Positions 46,315-55,463 of a DNA stretch of 64,000 bases are shown in pieces. The stretch is taken from contig CALTTG010000012.1 in assembly GCA_943908475.1 (NCBI GenBank), positions 1 through 64,000 of the forward strand, in the 5' to 3' direction. This DNA is from an uncultured Burkholderiales bacterium (GTDB lineage Bacteria; Pseudomonadota; Gammaproteobacteria; Burkholderiales; Burkholderiaceae_C). Made by a program: the position numbers and the translations under genes. Under the pieces are notes generated by a model. It saw only the letters and a program-made list of their open reading frames with translations. It did no database searches and was not told where the DNA came from. How positions within the stretch are numbered: position 1 is the stretch's first letter; each line of letters opens with the position of its first letter.

Positions 46315-46330
46315 TGGCATGGATCATGCA
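46315..46330 (+). promoter_or_regulatory. Sigma-54 promoter of glnK-amtB
   Basis: TGGCATGGATCATGCA has the invariant -24 GG and -12 GC at exact spacing and otherwise differs from TGGCACGN4TTGCA at two positions. Predicted transcription start is near 46340, giving a 37-base leader to the glnK ATG at 46377. Confidence 0.82.
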
Positions 46331-46376
46331 GAGAAGAGCCCAACCTTGTTTCCCCCATTTGTTTAAGGAGCCCCAA

Positions 46377-46715
46377 ATGAAAATGGTGACCGCCATCATC
46401 AAGCCCTTCAAGCTTGATGAAGTGCGTGAGGCCCTGTCTGCCATCGGCGTGCAGGGCATCACCGTGACCGAAGTCAAAGGCTTCGGCCGCCAGAAAGGCC
46501 ACACCGAGTTGTACCGCGGCGCTGAGTACGTGGTCGACTTCCTGCCCAAAGTCAAGGTCGAAGCTGCGGTGGACGAGCCCATCCTCGACCGCGTCATCGA
46601 AGCGATCGAATCGGCGGCCCGCACCGGCAAGATCGGTGACGGCAAGATTTTCGTGACGTCGATCGAACAAGTCATCCGCATCCGCACCGGCGAGACCGGC
46701 AAGGACGCACTGTAA
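46377..46715 (+). CDS. glnK: PII nitrogen-regulatory protein GlnK
   Basis: A 112-residue PII protein. The T-loop keeps Tyr51 (GAEYVVDF), the uridylylation site. The B-loop reads AARTGKIGDGKIF and the C-terminal RIRTGETG is conserved. PII proteins sense 2-oxoglutarate and ATP/ADP. The neighbouring amtB and the sigma-54 promoter identify GlnK rather than GlnB: GlnK plugs the ammonium channel when nitrogen is plentiful. AAGGAG precedes the ATG. Confidence 0.96.
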   Translation: MKMVTAIIKPFKLDEVREALSAIGVQGITVTEVKGFGRQKGHTELYRGAEYVVDFLPKVKVEAAVDEPILDRVIEAIESAARTGKIGDGKIFVTSIEQVIRIRTGETGKDAL

Positions 46716-46751
46716 GCACACCCCCACTTCATCCATACCAAGAGGCATTTC

Positions 46752-48290
46752 ATGAGAAAACTCATTGCGTCGTTCGCACTGGGTCTTGCAGCGTTCGGCT
46801 TGCTGGGCGTTTCGCACGCCCAGGACGCGGCCACTGCAGCACCCGTGGTGGCATCGGCCGCCGTTGAAGCCGCATCGGCGGCCATGGCCGCGACTGCTGC
46901 CCCCGCCGTCGAGGCTGCATCGGCTGCTGCCGAAGCCGCACCAGCTGCCGCCCCAGTCCCCAACAAGGGTGACACCACCTGGATGATGGTCGCCACCCTG
47001 CTGGTGATCCTGATGACCGTGCCCGGCCTGGCCCTGTTCTACGGTGGCCTGGTGCGCAGCAAGAACATGCTGTCCGTGCTCATGCAAGTGATGGTGACCT
47101 TCTCGCTGATCGTGGTGCTGTGGTTCATCTACGGCTACTCGCTCGCGTTCACCGAAGGCAACGCCTACATCGGCGGTCTGGACCGTCTGATGATGAAGGG
47201 TGTCTGGGACAACGCGGCAGGCACCTTCGCCAACGCGGCCACGTTCTCGAAGGGCGTGTACATCCCTGAAATCCTGTTTGCAGCGTTCCAGGCCACGTTC
47301 GCCGGCATCACCTGTGCACTGATCGTGGGCGCCTTCGCCGAACGCATCAAGTTCTCGGCCGTGCTGCTGTTCATGGTGCTGTGGTTCACCTTCTCCTACC
47401 TGCCCATGGCTCACATGGTGTGGTTCTGGATGGGTCCGGACGCCTACTCGTCGCCTGAAGTGGCTGCCGAAATGACCGCCAAGGCCGGTCTGATCTGGCA
47501 ACACGGCGCCCTGGACTTCGCCGGCGGCACCGTGGTGCACATCAACGCCGCTGTCGCAGGTCTGGTCGGTGCTTACATGGTCGGCAAGCGTGTCGGCTAC
47601 GGCAAGGAAGCGTTCACGCCTCACTCGCTGACCCTGACCATGGTCGGTGCCTCGCTGCTGTGGGTGGGCTGGTTCGGTTTCAACGCCGGCTCTGCCCTGG
47701 AAGCCAACGGTTTCGCCGCCCTGGCCTTCATCAACACCTTCGCCGCCACCGCCGCCGCTGTGCTGGGCTGGATCCTGGGTGAAGCGCTGCTCAAGGGCAA
47801 GGCTTCGATGCTGGGTGCCGCTTCGGGTGCTGTGGCCGGTCTGGTCGCCATCACCCCTGCCGCCGGCAACGTCGGCATCGGTGGTGCCCTGATCATCGGT
47901 CTGTTGGCCGGTCTGATCTGCCTGTGGGGTGTGACGGGTCTGAAGAAGATCCTGGGCGCTGACGACAGCCTGGACGTGTTCGGCGTGCACGGCGTCGGTG
48001 GCATCCTGGGTGCCCTGCTGACCGGTGTGTTCAACTCGCCCAACCTGGGTGGCCCGTCGCTGGTGGCTGACTGGACGACCGTCGCCATGGTCAGCGCTGC
48101 CGACTACTCGATCGCCAGCCAAGTCTGGATCCAGGCCAAGGGTGTGTTGATCACCATCGTCTGGTCGGGTGTGGTCGCCGCCATCTCCTTCAAGATCGTG
48201 GACCTGATCATCGGCCTGCGCGTCCCTGAAGAAGAAGAGCGCGAAGGTCTGGACATCACCTCGCACGGCGAAACCGCCTACCACAAGTGA
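46752..48290 (+). CDS. amtB: Ammonium transporter AmtB
   Basis: A 512-residue channel with a cleavable signal peptide (cleavage near SHA-QD, residue 23) and 11 expected transmembrane segments. The twin pore histidines are His263 (GGTVVHINAA) and His413 (FGVHGVGG), 150 residues apart as in E. coli AmtB. Between the signal peptide and the first span there is an unusual Ala/Glu/Pro-rich low-complexity stretch (about 24-70) that makes the protein longer than E. coli AmtB. It is co-transcribed with glnK, 36 bp downstream. Confidence 0.96.
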   Translation: MRKLIASFALGLAAFGLLGVSHAQDAATAAPVVASAAVEAASAAMAATAAPAVEAASAAAEAAPAAAPVPNKGDTTWMMVATLLVILMTVPGLALFYGGLVRSKNMLSVLMQVMVTFSLIVVLWFIYGYSLAFTEGNAYIGGLDRLMMKGVWDNAAGTFANAATFSKGVYIPEILFAAFQATFAGITCALIVGAFAERIKFSAVLLFMVLWFTFSYLPMAHMVWFWMGPDAYSSPEVAAEMTAKAGLIWQHGALDFAGGTVVHINAAVAGLVGAYMVGKRVGYGKEAFTPHSLTLTMVGASLLWVGWFGFNAGSALEANGFAALAFINTFAATAAAVLGWILGEALLKGKASMLGAASGAVAGLVAITPAAGNVGIGGALIIGLLAGLICLWGVTGLKKILGADDSLDVFGVHGVGGILGALLTGVFNSPNLGGPSLVADWTTVAMVSAADYSIASQVWIQAKGVLITIVWSGVVAAISFKIVDLIIGLRVPEEEEREGLDITSHGETAYHK

Positions 48291-48343
48291 TGTGAGTGCC
48301 GACGGCCTCGGGATGGTTCTCCATCTCGGGGCTCTCCACCGAC

Positions 48344-48370
48344 AAGGGCTGCCACATGGCAGCCCTTTTT
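48344..48370 (+). terminator. Intrinsic terminator of glnK-amtB
   Basis: AAGGGCTGCC and GGCAGCCCTT pair around ACAT, followed by a T run. It lies 54 bp after the amtB stop codon. Confidence 0.92.
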
Positions 48371-48434
48371 CATGTCGGTCAGGCCACGCGCGCGCGCTGC
48401 TGGCCGAGGGCCTGGCCAGATTTGCCCCGGTCCA

Positions 48435-49091
48435 TCAATGGGGTCGGCGCGACAGGTGCTGAGCCGAGGTCACGCCCATCGACACGTAGATGCTGGTGAC
48501 GGCCTCCATCCCGACGTCGGCTGGCACCACCGACGCCTGAGGCACATACAGCAAACCACCGCCCACCGGCACGGGAGCGGTCGGCACAATCACGGCCATG
48601 TAGGGCTGGTCGTCAATCATCACGGGCTCGGGTGTGGACAACAACGCCAACACCTTGACGCCCCCCTCGCCGCCAAAACTCACCCACACCGCACTCATCG
48701 ACTTGAGACCCTCTTCGTCGCGCTGTCCCAGCATGTCGACGAAGCGGTTGATGAGGTCGTAAACGTTGCGCACAAGTGGGATGCGGCTGAGCACCAGGTT
48801 CAGGGCGCGGGCCAGTCCGGCCTGCAGTTGGGCCTCCACCAACAGGCCCAACGCATAGATGGCCACCACGATGATCAGGATGCCCAGGCCGTAACCCGCC
48901 CACTCAGACTCGGACAGACCCAACCCCAGCTTGACGAACAGGCCGCCAATCAAACTCTGCGGCCCGAGCCAGCCGTACAGCAGTTGCGCCAGCCAGGTGA
49001 ACACCAGCACGGTGGCGATCAGGGGCAACGCGGCGAGCAAGCCCGCCAGGAACGTTCGGGTGAAGTGGCGGTCAGGGCGAGGGTCGGTCAT
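48435..49091 (-). CDS. DUF502-family membrane protein
   Basis: A 218-residue protein with two N-terminal transmembrane segments (about 14-40 and 65-90) and a soluble domain carrying the DUF502 pattern (RIPLVRNVYDLINRFVDML, then VPTAPVPVGGGLLYVP). Function unknown; family members are sporadically linked to envelope processes. It is divergent from gshA. Confidence 0.88.
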   Translation of the reverse strand: MTDPRPDRHFTRTFLAGLLAALPLIATVLVFTWLAQLLYGWLGPQSLIGGLFVKLGLGLSESEWAGYGLGILIIVVAIYALGLLVEAQLQAGLARALNLVLSRIPLVRNVYDLINRFVDMLGQRDEEGLKSMSAVWVSFGGEGGVKVLALLSTPEPVMIDDQPYMAVIVPTAPVPVGGGLLYVPQASVVPADVGMEAVTSIYVSMGVTSAQHLSRRPH

Positions 49092-49283
49092 GGCAGCAGT
49101 GCGAGCAGGGTGGGCAACGCTGGCTGCGCCCCACCAGAGACAAAGAATCGCCGATTATGGGTCTGGCGGTTCCGCCGACCGCTCAAGTTGCAACCCGCTC
49201 AGGCGAACGTCAGCGCAACCGACCGAGATTTCCTACAATGCACCGTTGCCCGTGTGGGCCGCGTTTCAACCCATCCTTCCATC

Positions 49284-50579
49284 ATGGTCCCCCACCTGAT
49301 CACTGCACTGACCGGTCCCATCAACGAACTGGAGCAGCGCATGCTGGAGTCCATGCCAGCCATCGAACGCTGGTTCCGGCTGGAGTGGATGGAGCACACC
49401 CCTCCGTTCTACACCTCGGTCGATGTGCGCAACGCCGGCTTCAAACTGGCGCCCGTGGACACCAACCTGTTTCCCGGTGGCTTCAACAACCTGACCCCGC
49501 AGATGCTGCCGCTGGCCGTGCAAGCAGGGATGGCGGCCATCGAGAAGATCTGTCCCGAAGCCAAGAACCTGCTGCTGATTCCAGAGAAGCACACGCGCAA
49601 CCCCTATTACCTGATGAACGTGGCCCAGTTGGTCCGCATCTTCACCGTGGCGGGTCTGAACGTGCGACTGGGCAGCCTGGACGAGGGGATCACCGAGCCG
49701 ACCACGGTCGAGTTGCCGGATGGCGATGTGCTCACGCTGGAGCCACTGGTGCGCACGCAGCGTCGCCTCGGCCTGAAGCATTTCGACCCCTGCACGATCT
49801 TGCTGAACAACGATTTGTCAGCGGGCATCCCCGACGTACTCAAAAACCTGCACGAGCAGTACCTGCTGCCCCCCTTGCACGCCGGCTGGGCCGTGCGCCG
49901 CAAGAGTCAGCACTTCGATGCCTACGAGGAAGTGGCGAAGAAATTCTCCAAGTTGCTGGGCATGGACCCCTGGTTGATCAACCCGATGTACGCCGTGTGC
50001 GACGAGGTGGATTTTCAGGAGGGCACCGGGGGTGAATGCCTGCAAAGCCAGGTCGACGCCCTGCTCAACAAGATCCGGCGCAAGTACAAGGAATACGGCA
50101 TCAACGAAAAACCCTTCGTGATCGTCAAGGCCGACAATGGCACATACGGCATGGGCATCATGACGGTGCGCGACGCCAAAGAGTTGTCCGACCTGAACCG
50201 CCGCACGCGCAACAAAATGTCGGTGGTCAAGGACGGGCAGCAGGTCAGTCGAGTGATCATTCAAGAAGGCGTGCCGACTTACGAGCAGGTCAATGGTGCC
50301 GTGGCCGAGCCGGTCGTGTACATGATCGACCGGTACGTGGTGGGTGGTTTCTACCGCGTGCATGCCGAGCGAGGCATCGACGAAAACCTCAACGCGCCTG
50401 GCGCCAGCTTCGTGCCATTGGCGTTTGCAGAGCCGGCGCAGTTGCCCAAGCCGGGCGCCAAACCCGGCGTCAGTGCCCCCAACCGCTTTTACATGTACGG
50501 CGTCGTGGGGCGTTTGGCCATGTTGGCGGCCAGTTACGAAATGGAAGCCACCGACCCCGACGCCGAGGTGTACGACTGA
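49284..50579 (+). CDS. gshA: Glutamate--cysteine ligase (proteobacterial GshA type)
   Basis: A 431-residue enzyme making gamma-glutamylcysteine, the first step of glutathione synthesis. It matches the Acidithiobacillus/Burkholderiales GshA family rather than the E. coli type: FYTSVDVRNAGFKLAPVDTNLFPGGFNNL near the N-terminus, IPEKHTRNPYYL, and VKADNGTYGMGIMTV, an ATP-grasp-like glycine loop. The ATG at 49284 is chosen because the open frame upstream runs into the divergent DUF502 promoter region. gshB is encoded 3 kb downstream, after kup and benE. Confidence 0.93.
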   Translation: MVPHLITALTGPINELEQRMLESMPAIERWFRLEWMEHTPPFYTSVDVRNAGFKLAPVDTNLFPGGFNNLTPQMLPLAVQAGMAAIEKICPEAKNLLLIPEKHTRNPYYLMNVAQLVRIFTVAGLNVRLGSLDEGITEPTTVELPDGDVLTLEPLVRTQRRLGLKHFDPCTILLNNDLSAGIPDVLKNLHEQYLLPPLHAGWAVRRKSQHFDAYEEVAKKFSKLLGMDPWLINPMYAVCDEVDFQEGTGGECLQSQVDALLNKIRRKYKEYGINEKPFVIVKADNGTYGMGIMTVRDAKELSDLNRRTRNKMSVVKDGQQVSRVIIQEGVPTYEQVNGAVAEPVVYMIDRYVVGGFYRVHAERGIDENLNAPGASFVPLAFAEPAQLPKPGAKPGVSAPNRFYMYGVVGRLAMLAASYEMEATDPDAEVYD

Positions 50580-50685
50580 CCTGCCCATGAGGTCGACCCC
50601 AGATCGCAGGTGACTTGCCGCGCTGCAACAAAAGTTGACGCGAACAGGCGCAAAATGGCGTCTCCAAGATCAGCGAAGCTTTCCA

Positions 50686-52572
50686 GTGCATCACAGCTCC
50701 AAGGATCGGCTCCAAGCCAGTCAATTGGCGGCCCTCACGTTGGGCGCCATTGGCATCGTGTACGGCGACATCGGCACCAGCCCGCTGTACGCGCTCAAGG
50801 AAGTGTTCAACCATGGACACCTGCCCCTGACACCGGAAAACATCTACGGCATCTTGTCGATGATGTTCTGGACGCTGACGGTGATCGTCACGCTGAAGTA
50901 CGTGACCTTGATCTTGCGGGCCGACAACAACGGTGAAGGGGGCCTGATTGCCATGCTGGCCCTGGCCTCCACGGCCGTGGCTCACCGGCCTGCGTTGCGG
51001 ACCAAGTTGCTGGCGGTGGGCATTTTTGGCACGGCCATCTTCTTTGGCGACGGCGTGATCACCCCCGCCATCTCGGTCTTGTCCGCCGTCGAGGGGATGA
51101 AAGTTGCCGCACCGGGGCTGGAGCGCTATGTGGTCCCCATCACCGTGATGGTGTTGACGGCACTGTTCATGGTGCAGAAACACGGCACCAGCGGCATTGG
51201 CAAGTTCTTCGGGCCCATCACGGCGCTGTGGTTCATCGTGCTGGCGGTGCTGGGCCTGATCCACATCGCCCAAAACCCGGGCGTGCTGGTGGCCATGAAC
51301 CCCATCTACGCCGTCAATTTCATTGTGGACCACCCTGGTCTGGCCTTCATCGCCCTGGGTTCGGTGGTGCTGTGCGCCACCGGCGCCGAAGCGCTGTACG
51401 CCGACATGGGTCACTTCGGCAAGCTACCCATCCGCCTGGCTTGGTTCTCTCTGGTGATGCCTGCGCTGGTGTTGAACTATTTCGGGCAAGGGGCCATGTT
51501 GCTGGCCCACCCGGAAAACGTGACAAATCCGTTTTTTGAAATGGCGCCGCACTGGGCCCTCTACCCGCTGGTGGGCTTGGCCACCTGCGCCACCGTGATT
51601 GCGTCCCAAGCCCTCATCACGGCCGCTTTCTCGGTCACCAAACAGGTGATTCAGCTGGGCTATCTGCCTCGTTTGCGCATCTTGCACACCTCTGAACAAG
51701 AGACGGGGCAAATCTACATCCCCTTCGTGAACTGGGTGCTGTACGGCTGCATCGTGCTGGCGGTGATTTTCTTTGGCTCCAGCAGCAAACTGGCGGCGGC
51801 CTATGGCATCACGGTCACCATCGACATGTTGATCACCACGGTGATGACCTTCTTCGTGATCCGCTTCGCCTGGGGCATGGCCTTGCCGCTGTGCATTGCC
51901 GCCACGGGGTTCTTCTTTGTGATCGATTTCATGTTTTTCAGTGCAAACGTCATCAAGGTGGTCGACGGCGGCTGGTTCCCCCTGCTGATCGGGGTGGTGA
52001 TGTTCAGCCTGATGATGACCTGGAAGGCCGGCCGACACCTGCTCAGCGAGCGTTTGCGCTCGGATGCCATCGACCTGCGCCCCTTCCTGGATGCGGTGTT
52101 CTGCAGCCCGCCGGTGCGTGTGGACGGCTCGGCGGTGTTCCTCAATGCCGATGCGGGCACCACGCCCAATGCCCTGCTGCACAACCTCAAGCACAACAAG
52201 GTGCTGCACCGGCAGAACCTGTTCGTGACCGTGCGGTCGCACGAAGTGCCTTACATCTCGAACGCGCAGCGTGTGGAGGTGGAAGACCTGGGCAATGACT
52301 GTTGGCAGGTGATGTTGCACTTCGGCTTCAAGAACGAGCCCGATGTGCCCGAGGCCTTGAAACTGCTCAAGGAACATGGGGTGACGCTGGACGACATGCA
52401 GACCAGCTACTTCCTGTCGCGTGACATCGTCATCCCGACCATTGGCGGCGGCATGGCCCCGTGGCGAGAAAAGCTGTTCGCCAGCATGCATCGCAATGCC
52501 TCAGGCGTGGCCGACTTCCTGAACCTGCCCACCAACCGCGTGGTGGAGTTGGGGTCCAAGGTGGAAATCTGA
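50686..52572 (+). CDS. kup: Low-affinity potassium transporter Kup
   Basis: A 628-residue H+/K+ symporter with about 12 transmembrane segments. Conserved family motifs: LGAIGIVYGDIGTSPLYALKEVF near the N-terminus and FFGDGVITPAISVLSAVEG. The cytoplasmic C-terminal domain spans about 450-628. The start is uncertain: GTG at 50686 gives a normal N-terminus, TTG at 50635 would add 17 residues, and neither has a strong ribosome-binding site. It lies between gshA and gshB; in E. coli glutathione gates the Kef K+ efflux systems, so the association may be functional, but this is speculative. Confidence 0.93.
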   Translation: MHHSSKDRLQASQLAALTLGAIGIVYGDIGTSPLYALKEVFNHGHLPLTPENIYGILSMMFWTLTVIVTLKYVTLILRADNNGEGGLIAMLALASTAVAHRPALRTKLLAVGIFGTAIFFGDGVITPAISVLSAVEGMKVAAPGLERYVVPITVMVLTALFMVQKHGTSGIGKFFGPITALWFIVLAVLGLIHIAQNPGVLVAMNPIYAVNFIVDHPGLAFIALGSVVLCATGAEALYADMGHFGKLPIRLAWFSLVMPALVLNYFGQGAMLLAHPENVTNPFFEMAPHWALYPLVGLATCATVIASQALITAAFSVTKQVIQLGYLPRLRILHTSEQETGQIYIPFVNWVLYGCIVLAVIFFGSSSKLAAAYGITVTIDMLITTVMTFFVIRFAWGMALPLCIAATGFFFVIDFMFFSANVIKVVDGGWFPLLIGVVMFSLMMTWKAGRHLLSERLRSDAIDLRPFLDAVFCSPPVRVDGSAVFLNADAGTTPNALLHNLKHNKVLHRQNLFVTVRSHEVPYISNAQRVEVEDLGNDCWQVMLHFGFKNEPDVPEALKLLKEHGVTLDDMQTSYFLSRDIVIPTIGGGMAPWREKLFASMHRNASGVADFLNLPTNRVVELGSKVEI

Positions 52573-52598
52573 GCACACCCAGGCTGTCCTGGCGCCAA

Positions 52599-53783
52599 GT
52601 GCTGAGCGACTGCTCGGCCGCGGCGGTGTCGGCAGGCTTTGTGGCCACCTTGGTGGCCTTCACCAGCACCATCGCGCTGGTGTTTCATGCGGCGACGTCG
52701 CTGGGGGCCAGCCCAGCCCAGGTGTCATCCTGGGTGTGGGCCCTGGGCATCGGCATGGGCGTGGGCTCCATTGCCTTGTCGCTGTGGACGCGCATCCCCA
52801 TCCTGATCACCTGGTCCACCCCCGGCGCCGCCGTCATTGCGGCGGCCGCGCAGGGCGTGAGCCTGCACGAAGCCGTTGGCGCCTTCATCGTGTGTGGCGC
52901 CTTGATGGCGCTTTGTGGCGTGACCGGTGTGTTCGAGCGGCTCATGAACCGCATCCCGATCGCGCTGGCTGCAGCCCTGCTGGCCGGCATTTTGGCCAAA
53001 TTCGCCCTGCTGGCGTTTGGCGGTGCGGCCACGCACCCCGCCTTGGTGATCACCATGTTCATGGCTTACCTCCTGGGGCGCCGCGGCTGGCCCCGCTATG
53101 CGGTGTTGGGCGTGCTCGGTGTGGGCAGCGTGGTGGCCTGGGCGTCGGGCCTGGTGCGCACCGATGCATTGGGCTGGGCGCTGGCCACCCCGGTGTGGGT
53201 GACACCGTCCTGGTCATGGCAGGCCGTGCTGGGCATGGGGCTGCCCCTGTTCATCGTGACGATGGCGTCCCAAGCAGTGCCCGGGGTCGCGGCGATTCGC
53301 GCCGCCGGCTATGAGCCCCCCGTGTCCCCCCTGATGACGTGGTCGGGTCTGGGCACGGTGGCGCTGGCGCCTTTTGGCGGCTATGCCTTCAACCTGGCGG
53401 CCATCACCGCCGCCATCGTCCTGAGCCCTCACGCCCATCGGGTGGCCTCACAGCGCTACACCGCGGCCCTCATGGCCGGTCTGTTCTACCTGGCCATGGG
53501 CATGGCGGGGGCCGCAGTCGCGGGCTTGCTGGCGGCCTTCCCCTCCACCTTGGTGATGGGCGTGGCCGGTCTGGCCTTGTTGGGCACGATCGGGTCGGGC
53601 CTGGCCACGGCCCTGAAAGCTGAGGCGCACCGCGAAGCAGCCCTCATCACCTTCCTGGTCACCCTGTCGGGCGTGACCTTGTTGGGCGTGGGCTCGGCGT
53701 TCTGGGGGCTGGTGGCAGGCAGCCTCGCCCTGTTCGTGGAACACTACCGGGCCAGAACACCTGAATCGATCGACACACCATGA
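52599..53783 (+). CDS. benE: BenE-family benzoate/H+ symporter-like transporter
   Basis: A 394-residue membrane protein with about 12 spans. SAGFVATLVAFTSTIALVFHAA and ITWSTPGAAVIAAAA match the BenE family. The length from the GTG at 52599 is close to E. coli YdcO (391); the frame is open upstream into kup and no ATG lies between, so the start is uncertain. No benzoate catabolic gene is nearby, so the real substrate is not known. Its stop overlaps the gshB ATG by four bases. Confidence 0.85.
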   Translation: MLSDCSAAAVSAGFVATLVAFTSTIALVFHAATSLGASPAQVSSWVWALGIGMGVGSIALSLWTRIPILITWSTPGAAVIAAAAQGVSLHEAVGAFIVCGALMALCGVTGVFERLMNRIPIALAAALLAGILAKFALLAFGGAATHPALVITMFMAYLLGRRGWPRYAVLGVLGVGSVVAWASGLVRTDALGWALATPVWVTPSWSWQAVLGMGLPLFIVTMASQAVPGVAAIRAAGYEPPVSPLMTWSGLGTVALAPFGGYAFNLAAITAAIVLSPHAHRVASQRYTAALMAGLFYLAMGMAGAAVAGLLAAFPSTLVMGVAGLALLGTIGSGLATALKAEAHREAALITFLVTLSGVTLLGVGSAFWGLVAGSLALFVEHYRARTPESIDTP

Positions 53784-54724
53784 AACTGCTCTTCGTTGCC
53801 GACCCGCTGGACACCTTCAAGACCCACAAGGACAGCACGTTTGCCATGATGCGCGAGGCGCAGAAGCAAGGCCTGTCGGTGTGGGCTTGCGAAGCCAGCA
53901 GCCTGCGGTGGCAGCAAGGGGGGCTGGTGCAGGCCGATGCACGGCAGATCAACCTGAACGGACAAGCCGACAGTTGGTATGAGGTGGCGGCAGAAGCCAC
54001 GATCGCCTTGAGGGATGTCGATGCCGTCATCATGCGCAAGGACCCGCCCTTCGACACCGAATACCTCTACGCGACCCACCTGCTGAGCCAGGCGGAGCGC
54101 GAGGGCGCCCGGGTGTTCAATCGCCCGCAAGCCTTGCGTGAACACCCCGAGAAATTGGCCATTCTGGAGTTCCCGGCCTTCATCACCCCCACCTTGGTCA
54201 GCTCCGACATGGCGGCGCTCAAGGCCTTCCACGCCCAACACCGGGATGTGATCCTCAAGCCCTTGGACGGCATGGGAGGCATGGGCATCTTTCGGGTGAA
54301 AGACGATGCCCTGAACCTGGGCAGCATCTTGGAAAGCCTGACCGAACAGGGGCGCCAGACCATCATGGCGCAGCGCTACCTGCCGGCGATCAAAGACGGC
54401 GACAAGCGTGTGCTGCTGATCGATGGCGTGCCGGTGCCCCACTGCCTGGCGCGGATTCCCCAAGGAACCGAGGTGCGAGGCAACCTGGCCGCCGGGGGCG
54501 TGGGCGAGGCCCGACCACTGACCGCCAGAGACCGAGAAATTGCCGAAGCCCTGGGCCCCACGCTGGCAGCGCGAGGCTTGTTGCTGGTGGGGCTGGACAT
54601 CATTGGCGAGCACCTCACCGAAATCAACGTCACCAGCCCGACCTGCTTCCAGGAAATCACCGACCAGACGGGCTTCGATGTGGCTCAGCGCTTCATCGAG
54701 GCGTTGACGAACCGCCTGAACTGA
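53780..54724 (+). CDS. gshB: Glutathione synthetase
   Basis: A 314-residue ATP-grasp enzyme joining gamma-glutamylcysteine and glycine. Motifs: KLLFVADPLDTFKTHKDSTFAMM, VIMRKDPPFDTEYLYAT, the ATP-grasp loop LKPLDGMGGMGIFR, and EINVTSPTCFQEI. The ATG overlaps the benE stop (ATGA). The 3' end overlaps the convergent response-regulator gene by 32 bp. Confidence 0.96.
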   Translation: MKLLFVADPLDTFKTHKDSTFAMMREAQKQGLSVWACEASSLRWQQGGLVQADARQINLNGQADSWYEVAAEATIALRDVDAVIMRKDPPFDTEYLYATHLLSQAEREGARVFNRPQALREHPEKLAILEFPAFITPTLVSSDMAALKAFHAQHRDVILKPLDGMGGMGIFRVKDDALNLGSILESLTEQGRQTIMAQRYLPAIKDGDKRVLLIDGVPVPHCLARIPQGTEVRGNLAAGGVGEARPLTARDREIAEALGPTLAARGLLLVGLDIIGEHLTEINVTSPTCFQEITDQTGFDVAQRFIEALTNRLN

Positions 54725-55463
54725 AGGTCGTCAGCAAACCGAGGCGATTGGCCTCGAACACCGCCTCGCTGCGGGAGTGCACGGCCAGCTTGCCATAGAG
54801 CTTCTTGATATAGGTCTGCACCGTGTGCACCGTGATGCCCTGCAAGCGGGCGATTTCAGCATACGAGAAGCCGCGGGCGATGTACTCCAGCACCTCTTGC
54901 TCGCGCTTGGTGAGCATCACCGTGGCCTCATCCGACTCGGGGGGCGACACCGGGCTGCCCGCGGCATCCATGGGCAAGCGGCGCGCCCCGACCGTGGCGG
55001 GCACCGCGGTGTTGGAAGAAGCCGCACCGGGCTGCATGCGCCGCAGCAAGTGACGCGCGATCATGGGCGAGATCGGCGAGGCGCCTTGCTTGACGGCCAG
55101 CAAAGTCTGAGCGATGTCGGCCGCCTCATCGTCTTTGTGCACGTACCCCACAGCGCCCGCCTCGATGCTGGCCACCACGTTCTCTTCGTCACCAAACATC
55201 GACACGACCAGCATGTCGCACGCGGGCCAACGTTGCTGGACCTCGCGCATCAGGGTCAAGCCGCTGCCATCGGGCAGCCCCAGGTCCACCAGCAGCAGGT
55301 CGGCTTCATGCCGAGCGAACCAATCGCGCGCCGGTTGCAGGGTCGCGAAAGAGCCCGCCAAACAAAACTGGGCTTGGTCTTCCACGCAAGATTCAAGGAA
55401 GGCGCGGGTCTGCTGGTTGTCTTCCACCACGACCACACGCCAAACGACGGGTACTGCATTCAT
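54693..55463 (-). CDS. NarL/LuxR-type response regulator
   Basis: A 256-residue regulator. The receiver domain (about 8-130) has the acidic pair Glu14-Asp15, phospho-acceptor Asp60 (LLLVDLGLPDG) and YVHKDD. A Pro/Ser/Ala linker leads to a LuxR HTH (about 188-245; LTKREQEVLEYIARGFSYAEIA, then HTVQTYIKKLYGKL). The start overlaps the stop of the upstream kinase gene by four bases, giving a coupled two-component pair. The signal and regulon are unknown. Confidence 0.94.
   Translation of the reverse strand: MNAVPVVWRVVVVEDNQQTRAFLESCVEDQAQFCLAGSFATLQPARDWFARHEADLLLVDLGLPDGSGLTLMREVQQRWPACDMLVVSMFGDEENVVASIEAGAVGYVHKDDEAADIAQTLLAVKQGASPISPMIARHLLRRMQPGAASSNTAVPATVGARRLPMDAAGSPVSPPESDEATVMLTKREQEVLEYIARGFSYAEIARLQGITVHTVQTYIKKLYGKLAVHSRSEAVFEANRLGLLTTFSSGGSSTPR

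Noticed and set aside
46302..48284. 660-codon open frame on the minus strand
   Set aside because: Antisense to amtB and glnK; the translation is rich in His, Gln, Gly and Asp with no recognisable domain.
48372..49283. 304-codon extension of gshA
   Set aside because: It covers the antisense of the DUF502 gene and the promoter gap; the ATG at 49284 matches the family N-terminus.
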